A stretch of DNA of 64,000 nt from Parolsenella sp958406235. GTDB taxonomy: Bacteria > Actinomycetota > Coriobacteriia > Coriobacteriales > Atopobiaceae. Positions 10,264 to 19,446 of the stretch are shown in pieces. Within the stretch, counting starts at the first letter, position 1; each line of letters begins with the position of its first letter. The translations under genes were made by a program, and so were the position numbers. The stretch is taken from positions 1-64,000 of the forward strand of contig NZ_JBCLNF010000007.1 of NCBI RefSeq assembly GCF_039062465.1. The letters are read 5' to 3'. Below the pieces are notes generated by a model. That model was not told the DNA's origin. It ran no database searches and saw nothing but the letters and a program-made list of their open reading frames with translations.

Positions 10264-10316
10264 CTTGCGCTTGCGGCGCGTGCCGACCTGAAAAAGGGAC
10301 AGTCCCTTTTTCAGGT
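10264..10316. repeat. 53-base interspersed repeat with 31-base palindrome, copy 1
   Basis: Bases 10286-10316 form a 31-base palindrome with 15-base arms around a single central A; the arms contain AAAAAGGGAC and its complement. The preceding 22 bases (CTTGCGCTTGCGGCG...) are also shared with the second copy at 26101-26153, with a single mismatch over the whole 53 bases. It lies between a stop codon and the terminator of the glycosyltransferase gene. The form is like REP/RAYT-associated elements. Confidence 0.85.
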
Positions 10317-10329
10317 GATTTGACGTTTG

Positions 10330-10363
10330 CGGGACCCGTCCGTGTGGGCGGGTCCCGTTTTTT
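10330..10363 (+). terminator. Intrinsic terminator after the glf-linked glycosyltransferase
   Basis: A perfect 9-bp stem (10330-10338 with 10349-10357) is followed by six T. Confidence 0.88.
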
Positions 10364-10398
10364 AAGCGACCTCAGTCTGTTGGGGCGCGTGCCATTGT

Positions 10399-11292
10399 TT
10401 ATCTGCAGAGGTCCCAGAACGCGACGGCCGTCGCAGCGGCGACGTTCAGGGAGTCCACGCCGTGCTGCATGGGGATGCGGACGGTGAGGTCGCACGCCTC
10501 GATCGTCTCGGATGCCAGGCCGTCGCCTTCGGTCCCGAAGAGCATCGCGAGCTTCTCTATGCCGTAAAGCTCTGGGTCACCAAGTGAATAGGAATCGTCG
10601 CGAAGGGCGAGCGCCGCGGTCTTGAAGCCGAGCTTGCGGAGGAGCGCCATGCCGTCCGCATCTGCAGCGCCTGCGCTGGGCCAGACGCCAAAGCGCGCCC
10701 AGGGCACCTGGAACACGGTTCCCATGCTCACGCGGACGGCGCGCCTCACGAGGGGGTCGCAGCAGGTGGGGGTGAGGAGCACCGCGTCTACGCCAAGAGC
10801 CGCTGCGCTCCTCATGGCGGCGCCGACGTTCGTGGCGTCGGTCACGCCTTCAAGAATGGCAACTCGGCGAGCTTCTGGCATGGAGGCGAGGAGCTCGGCT
10901 GCACTCAGCTCAGAGGGGCGGCGCATGGCGCAGAGGACGCCGCGCGTCACGTTGTAGCCCACGAGCTTCGATATCTCCTCATGGGGGAGCACGTAGACGG
11001 GGAGGTCGTCGACCGGTTTTATCTCGAGATGGCCGGCGTGCTCGAGGACCTCGGCGCCCGCCATGCTCTCGACGAGCCTCACGAGGTCCGCCTGCCTTTC
11101 GACCTGTCTCTCTTCGAGCAAGAGGGAGAAGGGCTCGAGCCCCTGTGCGATAGCGAGACGAACGACCTTCTCGCTCTCGGCGACGAGCACGCCAGAGGTT
11201 GACTCGAGTCGGCTCCTGAGCTGGCGATCCGTAAGGCGCGCGTAGACGTCAAGGCGCGGATCGTTTGCGGAATCGATGCGAATGATGCCCAT
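10399..11292 (-). CDS. SpoU/TrmH family RNA 2'-O-methyltransferase
   Basis: This 297-residue enzyme is predicted to methylate a ribose in rRNA or tRNA using S-adenosylmethionine. Residues about 1-120 form the substrate-binding N-terminal part seen in RlmB/TsnR-like members. The C-terminal SPOUT knot carries the three family motifs: NVGAAMRSA (motif 1), LFGTEGDGL (motif 2) and IPMQHGVDSLNVAAATAV (motif 3). It stands alone on the minus strand between two plus-strand genes. The precise target nucleotide is not known. Confidence 0.92.
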   Translation of the reverse strand: MGIIRIDSANDPRLDVYARLTDRQLRSRLESTSGVLVAESEKVVRLAIAQGLEPFSLLLEERQVERQADLVRLVESMAGAEVLEHAGHLEIKPVDDLPVYVLPHEEISKLVGYNVTRGVLCAMRRPSELSAAELLASMPEARRVAILEGVTDATNVGAAMRSAAALGVDAVLLTPTCCDPLVRRAVRVSMGTVFQVPWARFGVWPSAGAADADGMALLRKLGFKTAALALRDDSYSLGDPELYGIEKLAMLFGTEGDGLASETIEACDLTVRIPMQHGVDSLNVAAATAVAFWDLCR

Positions 11293-11496
11293 GCTCTTAT
11301 CCCCTTGCTATGGTCCCGCGGACGGAGGCGAGGCGGCTTGATGCCCGTCCTTGTTGGGACAAATGTCGCTATCTGTTAAACCGATGCCATGGAAGCCGAA
11401 TGGCGGGAGTCATTGTCTTCTCCATGCGCTACGATACAGCATACTGTGTGTCGGGAAACAAGCGGCTGCGTAGGCCGGGGAAGACAGATAGCCTCA

Positions 11497-12999
11497 ATGC
11501 GGAAAGAATCGAAGCCCAGTATGGGAAAGCACACCGCTGCCCCTGAGAAGCCGGAAGGTCGCAAGGGCAAGGTCGCGCTCATCGTTCTCGCGGTGATCGC
11601 CGGCGTCGTCCTCGCAGCCTACCTTGCCGGCGTTCTTGCGTTTTCATTTCTGTTCATGCCCAGCACGACGCTTGACGGTACCGACGTCTCACTCAGGCTT
11701 GCAAGTGACGTAAGCGCCGAGTTCGCCACCAAGGCGTCTACCTATAAGACGAAGGTCAAGGGAGACGGCATCGACCTTGACCTTTCCGGGAGTGACGTTA
11801 ACCTGACATTTGACCAGGGCGCCTATACCAGGGATATCGTTTCGCAGCAGCATGCCTGGGAATGGCCCCTGCGCATCCTTGCCTCTCGTGACATCAAGCC
11901 TACGACGGGTGCTTCCATTGATGAGGATCAGCTCGATGCCTTGTTGTCACCCCTCGTCGATGAGATTAACAAGACGGCGACCCAGCCAACGGATGCCACG
12001 ATTGGCTTCTCGGAGCAAACGCAGCAGTACGAGGTCGTGCCCGAGACTGTTGGCACCGCCATCGACATGGACGCTACCGTCAAGAAGATCTCGACGGATG
12101 TCATGAGCCTGCCTGCGAGCATCACGCTTGATGATTCCTGCCTCGTTCAGGCCAAGGTCACGCAGGATGAGCCGAGCCTGGCCACCTCCGCCCAGAACGC
12201 GAATCGCTTCATGAAGGCGGACATCCCGCTTACGCTCAACGGCATGCAGGCCGGCGAGGTCACCCGCGCCCAGATCTCGAATTGGATCGCGCTGGATGAC
12301 CAGCTCAATGCCACGATTGACGCCAACAAGCTGAACGAGTGGCTTAAGACCGATTTCTGCGCCCTGTATGACACCCGCGGCGCGGAGCGTACCTACACGC
12401 GCCCTGACGGCAAGCAGGTCACCGTTCCTGCCGGCACGGGTCACTGGGATAACCTCTACGGTTGGACCATTGACGAGGAGGCTCTGGCGCCCATGCTCCA
12501 GCAGGCCGTCGAGGCTGGTTCTACGGATCCCATCGCGGTCCCCACGAAGCACGAGGCCAACGCCGCTCCTGATGCGGGCCGCAGGGATTGGGGCAATCGC
12601 TACATCGATGTTGACCTTACCGAGCAGCATGTTCGCATGTACGACGACTCGGGTGCGGTCATCTGGGAGTCTGACTGCGTCACCGGTGACCACTCCAAGG
12701 GCCATGATACGCCCACGGGAGTCTTCGCGCTCAACGGCAATCGCGCATCCGGAGACGTCGAGCTCCGCGGTGCTATCGATCCCGCGACGAAGCAGCCGTC
12801 CTACATCAGCCACGTGAAGTACTGGATGCCCTTCATCGATAACCTCTGGGCTTTCCATGACGCGAGCTGGCGTGGAAGCTTCGGCGGCACCATCTATCAG
12901 TACGCCGGCAGCCATGGGTGCATCAACCTGCCATCCGATAAGGCCGCTGACCTCTATTCCGCAACTCAGGTCGGTGACGTGGTGGTCGTTCACTACTAG
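11497..12999 (+). CDS. L,D-transpeptidase (YkuD) with N-terminal anchor and PG_binding_4-like region
   Basis: This roughly 500-residue envelope enzyme is predicted to make 3-3 cross-links in peptidoglycan or attach proteins to it. A short cytoplasmic N-terminus is followed by one membrane segment (about residues 23-45). Residues about 60-330 resemble the PG_binding_4 region found ahead of YkuD domains. The YkuD domain covers about 370-500, with the active-site motif SHGCINLP and catalytic Cys at about 475. The start is uncertain: ATG 11497 and ATG 11521 are both in frame and both have only distant purine-rich ribosome sites; a longer frame to 11389 is less likely. It runs alone. Confidence 0.9.
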   Translation: MRKESKPSMGKHTAAPEKPEGRKGKVALIVLAVIAGVVLAAYLAGVLAFSFLFMPSTTLDGTDVSLRLASDVSAEFATKASTYKTKVKGDGIDLDLSGSDVNLTFDQGAYTRDIVSQQHAWEWPLRILASRDIKPTTGASIDEDQLDALLSPLVDEINKTATQPTDATIGFSEQTQQYEVVPETVGTAIDMDATVKKISTDVMSLPASITLDDSCLVQAKVTQDEPSLATSAQNANRFMKADIPLTLNGMQAGEVTRAQISNWIALDDQLNATIDANKLNEWLKTDFCALYDTRGAERTYTRPDGKQVTVPAGTGHWDNLYGWTIDEEALAPMLQQAVEAGSTDPIAVPTKHEANAAPDAGRRDWGNRYIDVDLTEQHVRMYDDSGAVIWESDCVTGDHSKGHDTPTGVFALNGNRASGDVELRGAIDPATKQPSYISHVKYWMPFIDNLWAFHDASWRGSFGGTIYQYAGSHGCINLPSDKAADLYSATQVGDVVVVHY

Positions 13000-13023
13000 G
13001 CCTCGCTCATTTCCTATAGTAAG

Positions 13024-13045
13024 TTGACCAGTAAATCGTGGTCAA
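13024..13045 (+). promoter_or_regulatory. TTGACCA inverted repeat, possible operator and -35 of fbp
   Basis: A perfect 7-bp inverted repeat (13024-13030 with 13039-13045) surrounds 8 bases. Its first half also reads as a -35-like TTGACC. It sits about 85 bases before the preferred fbp start, so it could be a repressor site over the promoter. This is inference from symmetry and place. Confidence 0.4.
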
Positions 13046-13129
13046 TCTATGGGCATCCTGGAACAGTGCGTTAAAAACGGCGCGTGCGTCATACCATGGC
13101 AGGACGTCCATCGACCACGGGGGTGCGCC

Positions 13130-15040
13130 GTGCCGCAGTGCTTTGCCACAGAGCAGCAGATCAAGTACCTGACGCTTCTCTCTGAGAAGTTCCCTACCTG
13201 TCAAGCCGTTTTCACCGAGGTTATCAACCTCGAGGCAATCCTCAACCTGCCCAAGGCGACGGAGCATTTCATCTCTGACGTCCATGGTGACTTCGAACAG
13301 TTCGACCACATCATCAACAACTGCTCCGGCGTTATTCGCGAGCGCGTTCGCGCGGTATTTCGTCATCGCCTCACCCCGAGCGAGCAGGCAGAGCTCTGCA
13401 CGCTCGTCTACTATCCCGACGAGAAGCTCAGGCGCATCAAAGAGACGAAGCAGGACACGCCTTCCTGGTATAGAGCCTCTCTCGGCATGCTTATCGAGCT
13501 CGCCCGTTACCTGTCTGATGCCTACACTCGCTCAAAGGTGCGTAAGGCAATGCCGGTGGCGTACGCCTATATAATCGACGAGCTCCTCCACGCGAGCCCC
13601 GGCGAGCAGGCCGATCGCGCCGCCTATCACGGGCGCATCATCGAGTCGATCATCGAGACGGGAAGCGCCGGTCACTTCATTCGCAGCCTGGCGTCGCTGA
13701 TTAAACGCCTCGCCGTCGATCACGTGCACGTTGTGGGAGACATCTATGACCGCGGTGCCCACGGCGACGCCATCGTAGACCGCCTCTTGCGCTACCACTC
13801 GCTCGATATCCAGTGGGGCAACCACGATATCTGCTGGATGGGTGCCGCAGCTGGTTCCGCCGTGTGCGTGGCAACCGTCGTGCGCAACAACGTCCACTAT
13901 GACACCCTCGACATTCTCGAGGGCTCTTACGGCATCCAGCTCCGCGAGCTTGCACTCTTTGCTGAGAAGACCTACCGCGACGGCGAGTCACTGAGCCCTA
14001 CCGAGAAGGCCATCTCCGTCATCATGTTCAAGCTCATGGGGCAGGTGATTGCTCGTCGTCCCGAGTTTGACATGGGGGACAGGCTTCTTCTCGAGCATGT
14101 GAACGCCGAGAGGGGCACGGTCCGTATCGGCGGGCACGAGTACGAGCTCACCACGAAGGACTTCCCAACGCTCGACCTGAAGCATCCTTACGAGCTGACG
14201 GAGGACGAGCGACGCGTTGTCACGAGTCTCGTGGACAGCTTCACGAACAGTCGTCGCCTCCGCCGCCACGTTGACTTCCTTTATGAGCATGGCTCTGTTT
14301 ACCTTGCCTACAACGGCAACCTCCTCTTCCATGGCTGTGTTCCCATGCGCAAGGACGGCAGCTTCCGTCCGATCAGGGTGGGGGACCGCCACATCGCCGG
14401 CCGCGCGTACCTCGACGCGTGCGACCGCATCGCTCGCCGTGCCTGGCACGACCACTCCGAGGAGACGCTCGACTGGATGTGGTACATGTGGTGCGGCCTC
14501 TCGAGCCCGCTCGCCGGTCGCAAGGTGAAGACTTTCGAGCGCACCTTCGTGAAGGACCGCTCGACTTGGGTCGAGGACCAGGATCCCTACTTCGAGCTCG
14601 CCTGCAGGCCCGATGTCTGTCAGCACGTGCTCGAGGAGTTTGGCCTTTATGGCGAGGGCGGCCACATCATCAACGGCCACACGCCCGTGTCGAAGGCCTC
14701 CGGAGAGACCCCAATCCGTGGCGCCGGCAAACGTCTCGTCATCGATGGCGGCTTCTGCCGCGCCTACCACTCGAAGACGGGCATCGCTGGCTACACGCTC
14801 ATCGTTGACGCGAATGGTATGAGGATAAAGGCGCACCGCCCTTATGATGAGATAGGCGATGTCGTGGCTGACCGTGGCGACATCTACTCCGATGATGACC
14901 AGCTCGAGGTGAATCCTCGTCCGCTGAAGGTCGCGGACACGGATACGGGTGCTCACATTCGCGCCCAGATCGATGACCTGACGGCCCTTCTCGACGCCTA
15001 CCGAAACGGCGATCTGCCTGAACGCGGTGACGCTGCCTAG
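13130..15040 (+). CDS. fbp: Fructose-1,6-bisphosphatase class III
   Basis: This enzyme of about 636 residues hydrolyses fructose 1,6-bisphosphate in gluconeogenesis and belongs to the firmicute-type class III, a metallophosphoesterase. INLEAILNLPKATEHFISDVHGDFEQFDH (split motif, about residues 32-60), VGDIYDRGAHGD and IQWGNHDICWMG carry the metal-binding Asp, His and Asn residues; NGHTPVSKASGE near the C-terminus is also conserved. The GTG at 13130 is preferred because a GGGGG ribosome site lies just upstream, and because the ATG at 13049 has none and overlaps a possible promoter; the longer start would add 27 residues. It complements pckA in this window. Confidence 0.92.
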   Translation: MPQCFATEQQIKYLTLLSEKFPTCQAVFTEVINLEAILNLPKATEHFISDVHGDFEQFDHIINNCSGVIRERVRAVFRHRLTPSEQAELCTLVYYPDEKLRRIKETKQDTPSWYRASLGMLIELARYLSDAYTRSKVRKAMPVAYAYIIDELLHASPGEQADRAAYHGRIIESIIETGSAGHFIRSLASLIKRLAVDHVHVVGDIYDRGAHGDAIVDRLLRYHSLDIQWGNHDICWMGAAAGSAVCVATVVRNNVHYDTLDILEGSYGIQLRELALFAEKTYRDGESLSPTEKAISVIMFKLMGQVIARRPEFDMGDRLLLEHVNAERGTVRIGGHEYELTTKDFPTLDLKHPYELTEDERRVVTSLVDSFTNSRRLRRHVDFLYEHGSVYLAYNGNLLFHGCVPMRKDGSFRPIRVGDRHIAGRAYLDACDRIARRAWHDHSEETLDWMWYMWCGLSSPLAGRKVKTFERTFVKDRSTWVEDQDPYFELACRPDVCQHVLEEFGLYGEGGHIINGHTPVSKASGETPIRGAGKRLVIDGGFCRAYHSKTGIAGYTLIVDANGMRIKAHRPYDEIGDVVADRGDIYSDDDQLEVNPRPLKVADTDTGAHIRAQIDDLTALLDAYRNGDLPERGDAA

Positions 15041-15127
15041 CTTTTCAGTAATCGTTCGGATGTCTGTTTCAGGAACGTCCGCTTGGGTATCCTTGACTCC
15101 ATCTAAAGCCGAAGCCAAGGACGGACA

Positions 15128-17020
15128 ATGAACGACAAGAAAAAGCGCCAATCGATGATCTTGTACGTGATCATCGCCATCGCGGCAATCGTCGCGTTGC
15201 AATCAGTGGTGTATCCAAGCCTCGAGCGCGCCCAGGTGCGTGAGGTCTCGTACAGCGAGTTCATTGATATGGTTGACGATGATGAAGTTGCCGACGTCCA
15301 GCTCGACACCGGCAGCGGCAAGATCACCTTTACGAGTAAGGACGAGGAGAACGTCACCTATCGAGCCACCATGTGGCCCAATGACGACACGCTCTCTGAG
15401 CGCCTGAACAAGCACAACGTCACCTATTCGGCCCAGATCGCGGATCAGAACTCCGGGCTGTGGATGTACATGCTGCTCGTCTACGGCCTGCCCGTGCTTC
15501 TGGCGATCGTTGGCGGTATCTGGCTTAACCGTCGCATGAAGAAGATGATGGGTGATGACGGCCCGTCTATGAACTTCGGCGGTGGCGGCTTTGGCATGGG
15601 CGGTGGCCTCGGCAAGAGCCACGCCAAGGAGGTCAAGGGCACCGAGACGGGCGTCAAGTTCGCGGACGTCGCTGGCCAGGACGAGGCCAAGGAGTCGCTC
15701 CAGGAGATCGTCAGCTTCCTCAAGAATCCCGGCAAGTACACCGAGATTGGTGCTCGCTGCCCGCGTGGCGCGCTTCTCGTCGGCCCTCCGGGCACGGGCA
15801 AGACGCTGCTCGCGAAGGCCGTCGCTGGTGAGGCTGGCGTTCCGTTCTTCCAGATCGCCGGTTCTGAGTTCGTCGAGATGTTCGTCGGTCGTGGCGCCGC
15901 GAAGGTCCGCGACCTGTTCAAGCAGGCCAAGGAGAAGGCTCCCTGCATCATCTTCATCGACGAGATTGACGCCGTGGGCAAGAAGCGCGATGGCTCCCTC
16001 AACTCCAACGACGAGCGCGAGCAGACCCTGAACCAGCTCCTTTCCGAGATGGACGGTTTCGATAACCAGAAGGGCATCGTGGTCCTTGCCGCGACGAACC
16101 GCCCCGAGTCCCTCGACCAGGCACTTCTGCGTCCCGGCCGCTTCGACCGCCGCATCCCCGTCGAGCTCCCTGACCTTGCCGGTCGCGAGGCCATCCTTCG
16201 CATCCACGCGAATGACGTGAAGATGGAGAATGGCATCGACCTTGGCGTCATCGCTCGTTCGACGCCTGGCGCCTCTGGTGCTGACCTCGCAAACATCATC
16301 AACGAGTCCGCCCTGCGCGCCGTTCGCTTTGGTCGCAAGCGTGTGACCCAGGAGGACCTCGTCGAGTCGGTCGACGTCGTCATCGCTGGTGAGAAGAAGA
16401 AGTCGACCGTTCTCTCCGAGCACGAGAAGGAGGTCGTCGCCTACCACGAGACGGGCCACGCCATTGTCGCCGCGGCTCAGAAGGGCTCCGCCCCCGTCTC
16501 CAAGATCACCATCGTTCCGCGTACCTCCGGCGCCCTCGGCTTTACCATGCAGGTCGAGGAGGACGAGCACTTCCTCACGACTCGCCAGGAGGCGAAGAAC
16601 AAGATCGCCGTCCTGTGTGGTGGCCGCGCCGCCGAGGAGATCATCTTCGGCGAGATGACGAGTGGTGCCAGCAACGATATCGAGAAGGCAACCTCCATCG
16701 CCCGAGCCATGGTCACCCAGCTTGGCATGAGCGACAAGTTTGGCATGGTTGCTCTCGGCCAGCAGCGTAACCGTTACCTGGGCGGCGGCGCCGAGCTCAC
16801 CTGCTCAGAGGGAACCGCGCAGCAGATCGACGCGGAGGTACAGCGTCTGGTCGAGGAAGGCCATCAGACCGCCCTTAACACGCTTAAGGCCCATCGCTTC
16901 AAGCTTCATGAGATTGCCCACTACCTCCAGAAGAAGGAGACAATCACGGGCGAGGAGTTTATGAACATCTTCACTCGTGACGACGGCTTCGCGCCTACGC
17001 TTCCTAAGACTCAGGAATAG
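15128..17020 (+). CDS. ftsH: ATP-dependent zinc metalloprotease FtsH
   Basis: This 630-residue membrane AAA+ protease degrades misfolded membrane proteins and selected regulators as a hexamer. Two membrane segments (about residues 11-29 and 112-133) flank an extracytoplasmic FtsH domain. A glycine-rich linker is followed by the AAA module with Walker A GPPGTGKT (219-226), Walker B IIFIDEIDAVG and the SRH with RPGRFDRR. The peptidase has the zinc motif HETGH at 440-444. Length fits the family. GGACGG precedes the ATG, about 90 bases after fbp. Confidence 0.97.
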   Translation: MNDKKKRQSMILYVIIAIAAIVALQSVVYPSLERAQVREVSYSEFIDMVDDDEVADVQLDTGSGKITFTSKDEENVTYRATMWPNDDTLSERLNKHNVTYSAQIADQNSGLWMYMLLVYGLPVLLAIVGGIWLNRRMKKMMGDDGPSMNFGGGGFGMGGGLGKSHAKEVKGTETGVKFADVAGQDEAKESLQEIVSFLKNPGKYTEIGARCPRGALLVGPPGTGKTLLAKAVAGEAGVPFFQIAGSEFVEMFVGRGAAKVRDLFKQAKEKAPCIIFIDEIDAVGKKRDGSLNSNDEREQTLNQLLSEMDGFDNQKGIVVLAATNRPESLDQALLRPGRFDRRIPVELPDLAGREAILRIHANDVKMENGIDLGVIARSTPGASGADLANIINESALRAVRFGRKRVTQEDLVESVDVVIAGEKKKSTVLSEHEKEVVAYHETGHAIVAAAQKGSAPVSKITIVPRTSGALGFTMQVEEDEHFLTTRQEAKNKIAVLCGGRAAEEIIFGEMTSGASNDIEKATSIARAMVTQLGMSDKFGMVALGQQRNRYLGGGAELTCSEGTAQQIDAEVQRLVEEGHQTALNTLKAHRFKLHEIAHYLQKKETITGEEFMNIFTRDDGFAPTLPKTQE

Positions 17021-17025
17021 ACGAT

Positions 17026-17057
17026 GGGGCTCCCCGGGCCATGTGCCGGGGAGCCCC
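17026..17057 (+). terminator. Strong hairpin after ftsH
   Basis: A perfect 12-bp stem (17026-17037 with 17046-17057) follows the stop by 5 bases. There is no T-tract, so it may be an mRNA 3' stabiliser or an inefficient terminator. Confidence 0.6.
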
Positions 17058-17142
17058 TGCGCTATTAACGTCCGGGACGTCATCTATGATGGTATCCGGG
17101 CGTTATTTGGTTGGATCGATCGAGAGGCATGAGGGAGGCGAC

Positions 17143-18276
17143 GTGGGAGCAGGCGCAAGTGAGAGGGACGTGCGGCTCGACCTTCTTAGGTCCATGGCGA
17201 TGTTTGCCGTCGTCGCGGTTCACGCTGTCCCGTATCTCGGAGTCGTGTGCGGCGCCGATGTTACCGAGGGCCTCGCGAAGCTCTTCCTTCTCTGTGACCC
17301 TGTGTTCTTCGCCCTCTCGGGCTATTTCGCAATCCGGCCGCTCAAGGGAACGTTGCGCGACTATTACCTTGGTAAGTTCGTGAGCGTTGTCGTGCCGATC
17401 ATCGTCTATTCCGTCGTGGCCTATGCCTTTGCGGCGAGGTTTGGCTATCTGGGTGCTCTGGGGCTTGACGGGGGCGCTTCCTCCGCCGTTTCCCCCGCGG
17501 GCTATCTCGCCTTCGCTTCGAGCATCATCTCTGGCGCGTGGTGGTTCGTCCCCGTTCTCATACCGATGCTCCTGGGTGCCCCGTTCCTGTTCGTCATGCT
17601 TGAGGCCCTAAGCGACTCTCAGCTCAGGCTGCTCGTCAAGGTCGTTATTGCGCTCTCCCTCTGGGGCGTCGCCTGCGATCTCGTCGCCTCGCTTTCTGCG
17701 TTTGGCGTGACCTGGGCGGCTGATCTCTCCTCGACCCTGCTTCACCTCATCCCGGCGCGCATGGAGCCGCTCTTTGGATACCCGCTCTTCTTCTGCATGG
17801 GCTATGCGCTCCGTCGCCTCGGGTCGGTCACGTCGGGCGAAGCCCGCAACCACGCCCTTCTTCTCGGTCTTCTCTTCTGGGTTGGCGACGCCCTCCTCGC
17901 GCAGTTCGGCTTCGAACGCTCCAATCCCAGCCATCTTTGGGTTTTCTCCACGGTGGGGGCGTTCGTGCTTGCGGCAGGGGTCCGCGTGAGGGGCTCTCGC
18001 GCAACGCGTTTTATAGAGTGGACGAGCCGCCGCAGCTATTCGATTTATCTCTTTCAAGCCGCTGCCATCGTGCTCGTTTTTGGGCATGTCGACCTTGCGG
18101 CTTTTGATGGCGCCACGCGCGTTTTCCTCTGGCTGGTGGCGACCTTTGCCTCGTACGCGCTCTCATGGTGCGCGGCATCCGTTCTTGACATCGTTCTCCT
18201 CGCTCCCATCCAGCGTTGCCTCAAACAAGCCTTTGGGATAGCTGGCACTCGGCAGGTATCAACTAAGGCTAACTAA
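17143..18276 (+). CDS. Acyltransferase family 3 membrane protein
   Basis: This integral membrane protein of about 377 residues has around ten hydrophobic segments and the N-terminal acyltransferase-3 pattern LDLLRSMAMFAVVAVHA, whose His is the usual catalytic residue. Members O-acylate cell-wall polymers or exopolysaccharides. No SGNH domain is attached. The GTG at 17143 is chosen because GGAGG lies just before it and the conserved segment starts about 12 residues in; an ATG near 17086 is an alternative. The target is unknown, but several envelope-glycan genes lie in this window. Confidence 0.85.
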   Translation: MGAGASERDVRLDLLRSMAMFAVVAVHAVPYLGVVCGADVTEGLAKLFLLCDPVFFALSGYFAIRPLKGTLRDYYLGKFVSVVVPIIVYSVVAYAFAARFGYLGALGLDGGASSAVSPAGYLAFASSIISGAWWFVPVLIPMLLGAPFLFVMLEALSDSQLRLLVKVVIALSLWGVACDLVASLSAFGVTWAADLSSTLLHLIPARMEPLFGYPLFFCMGYALRRLGSVTSGEARNHALLLGLLFWVGDALLAQFGFERSNPSHLWVFSTVGAFVLAAGVRVRGSRATRFIEWTSRRSYSIYLFQAAAIVLVFGHVDLAAFDGATRVFLWLVATFASYALSWCAASVLDIVLLAPIQRCLKQAFGIAGTRQVSTKAN

Positions 18277-18330
18277 ATAGTAGAAAATACTTATTGATAT
18301 CTAGTCGCAATTGGATATACTACTAATTAG
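18273..18330 (+). promoter_or_regulatory. Promoter of the Fur/PerR-like gene with flanking inverted repeat
   Basis: TTGATA (18294-18299) and TATACT (18316-18321) are spaced by 16 bases. They lie inside an AT-rich patch that stands out from the GC-rich surroundings. Two 11-base near-complements (18273-18283 and 18320-18330, 10 of 11 matching) bracket the promoter, as expected of a repressor-bound site. Autoregulation by the encoded protein is an inference. Confidence 0.6.
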
Positions 18331-18352
18331 CTCACATAAGGAAGGAGGGGAC

Positions 18353-18778
18353 ATGGCAGCAAGAAACACGGTACAGAAGGCAATCATCCATCACGCGCTT
18401 GTCGGGCTTGCTAATCATCCCACGGCGGATGAGGTCTATGAGGCCGTTCATGCCACGCATCCCTCCATCAGCAGGGCAACGGTCTTTCGCACGCTTTCGA
18501 GGCTCTCGGATGAGGGAGTGGCATTGCGCGTCAGGATCAACAACGGCGCGGATCACTTCGATCACCAGACCTTCCCGCATTATCACGTTCACTGCGTCGA
18601 ATGCGGCAGGGTGGATGACGTGATCATGCCCGCCGTTGACGATCCGGCACTTCTCGACGAGAGGGCGTCTGCCGTGTCTGGGTACGCTGTGAGTGGATAC
18701 GAGCTTCAGTTCGACGGCGTGTGTCCGGCTTGCCAGAAGGCGCATGAGAATGCGTCGTCCCAGGTGAGCGAGGCTTAG
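18353..18778 (+). CDS. Fur-family regulator, PerR-like
   Basis: This 141-residue DNA-binding repressor has a winged helix at about residues 5-60 and a metal-binding dimerisation domain. HYHVHCVEC and CPAC supply four cysteines (81, 84, 124, 127) for a structural zinc, and the His-rich DHFDHQTFPHYHVH region supplies the regulatory metal site. AAGGAGGGG precedes the ATG at 18353; a longer frame starting inside the promoter is unlikely. The next gene is a rubrerythrin, a classic PerR target, so peroxide sensing is the best guess. Fur or Zur roles cannot be ruled out from sequence. Confidence 0.88.
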   Translation: MAARNTVQKAIIHHALVGLANHPTADEVYEAVHATHPSISRATVFRTLSRLSDEGVALRVRINNGADHFDHQTFPHYHVHCVECGRVDDVIMPAVDDPALLDERASAVSGYAVSGYELQFDGVCPACQKAHENASSQVSEA

Positions 18779-18858
18779 ACATCTCGGTCAGCAATGGCCG
18801 TCATGCATAGGAGAGGATGGCGGTGCCTGGGAGCGCCGCCACTACAAAGGAGGATTTT

Positions 18859-19446
18859 ATGGATAAGTGGGTTTGCAAGGTCTGCGGTTACATCTACGAG
18901 GGCGCCGAGCCGCCCGCGGAGTGCCCGGTCTGCCACGCTCCGGCCAGCGCTTTCGAGAAGGTCGAGGGTGAGCTCACCCTCGCCGCCGAGCACGAGTACG
19001 GCATCTATGACAAGACCGTCAAGGACAACCCTGAGATCTCTGACGAGGACAAGGCCTACATCCTCGAGCAGCTGAAGGCTAACTTCACCGGCGAGTGCTC
19101 TGAGGTCGGCATGTACCTCTGCATGGCTCGCATCGCTCACCGCGAGGGCTACCCTGAGGTCGGTCTCTACTGGGAGAAGGCCGCTTACGAGGAGGCCGAG
19201 CACGCCGCCAAGTTCGCGGAGCTCCTTGGTACCGAGCTTGAGCCGAACATGAAGGCCACCACGAAGGACAACCTCGCTTGGCGCGTTGACTGCGAGTTCG
19301 GCGCCACCCAGGGCAAGTTCGAGCTTGCCTCCTGCGCCAAGAAGAACGGTCTCGACGCCATCCACGACACCGTCCACGAGATGGCTCGTGACGAGGCCCG
19401 TCACGGCAAGGCCCTCAAGGGCCTGCTCGAGCGCTACTTCGGCTAA
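18859..19446 (+). CDS. Rubrerythrin with N-terminal rubredoxin (reverse rubrerythrin)
   Basis: This 195-residue cytoplasmic peroxidase protects anaerobes by reducing hydrogen peroxide to water. The domain order is reversed from classical rubrerythrin: the rubredoxin Fe(Cys)4 site comes first (CKVC at 6-9, CPVC at 22-25), and the diiron ferritin-like four-helix domain follows, with ECSEVGMYL, YEEAEHAAKF and ARDEARHGK carrying the Glu and His ligands. AAAGGAGGA gives a strong ribosome site. Its position after the PerR-like gene supports control by peroxide. The stop overlaps the start of the next gene. Confidence 0.95.
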   Translation: MDKWVCKVCGYIYEGAEPPAECPVCHAPASAFEKVEGELTLAAEHEYGIYDKTVKDNPEISDEDKAYILEQLKANFTGECSEVGMYLCMARIAHREGYPEVGLYWEKAAYEEAEHAAKFAELLGTELEPNMKATTKDNLAWRVDCEFGATQGKFELASCAKKNGLDAIHDTVHEMARDEARHGKALKGLLERYFG

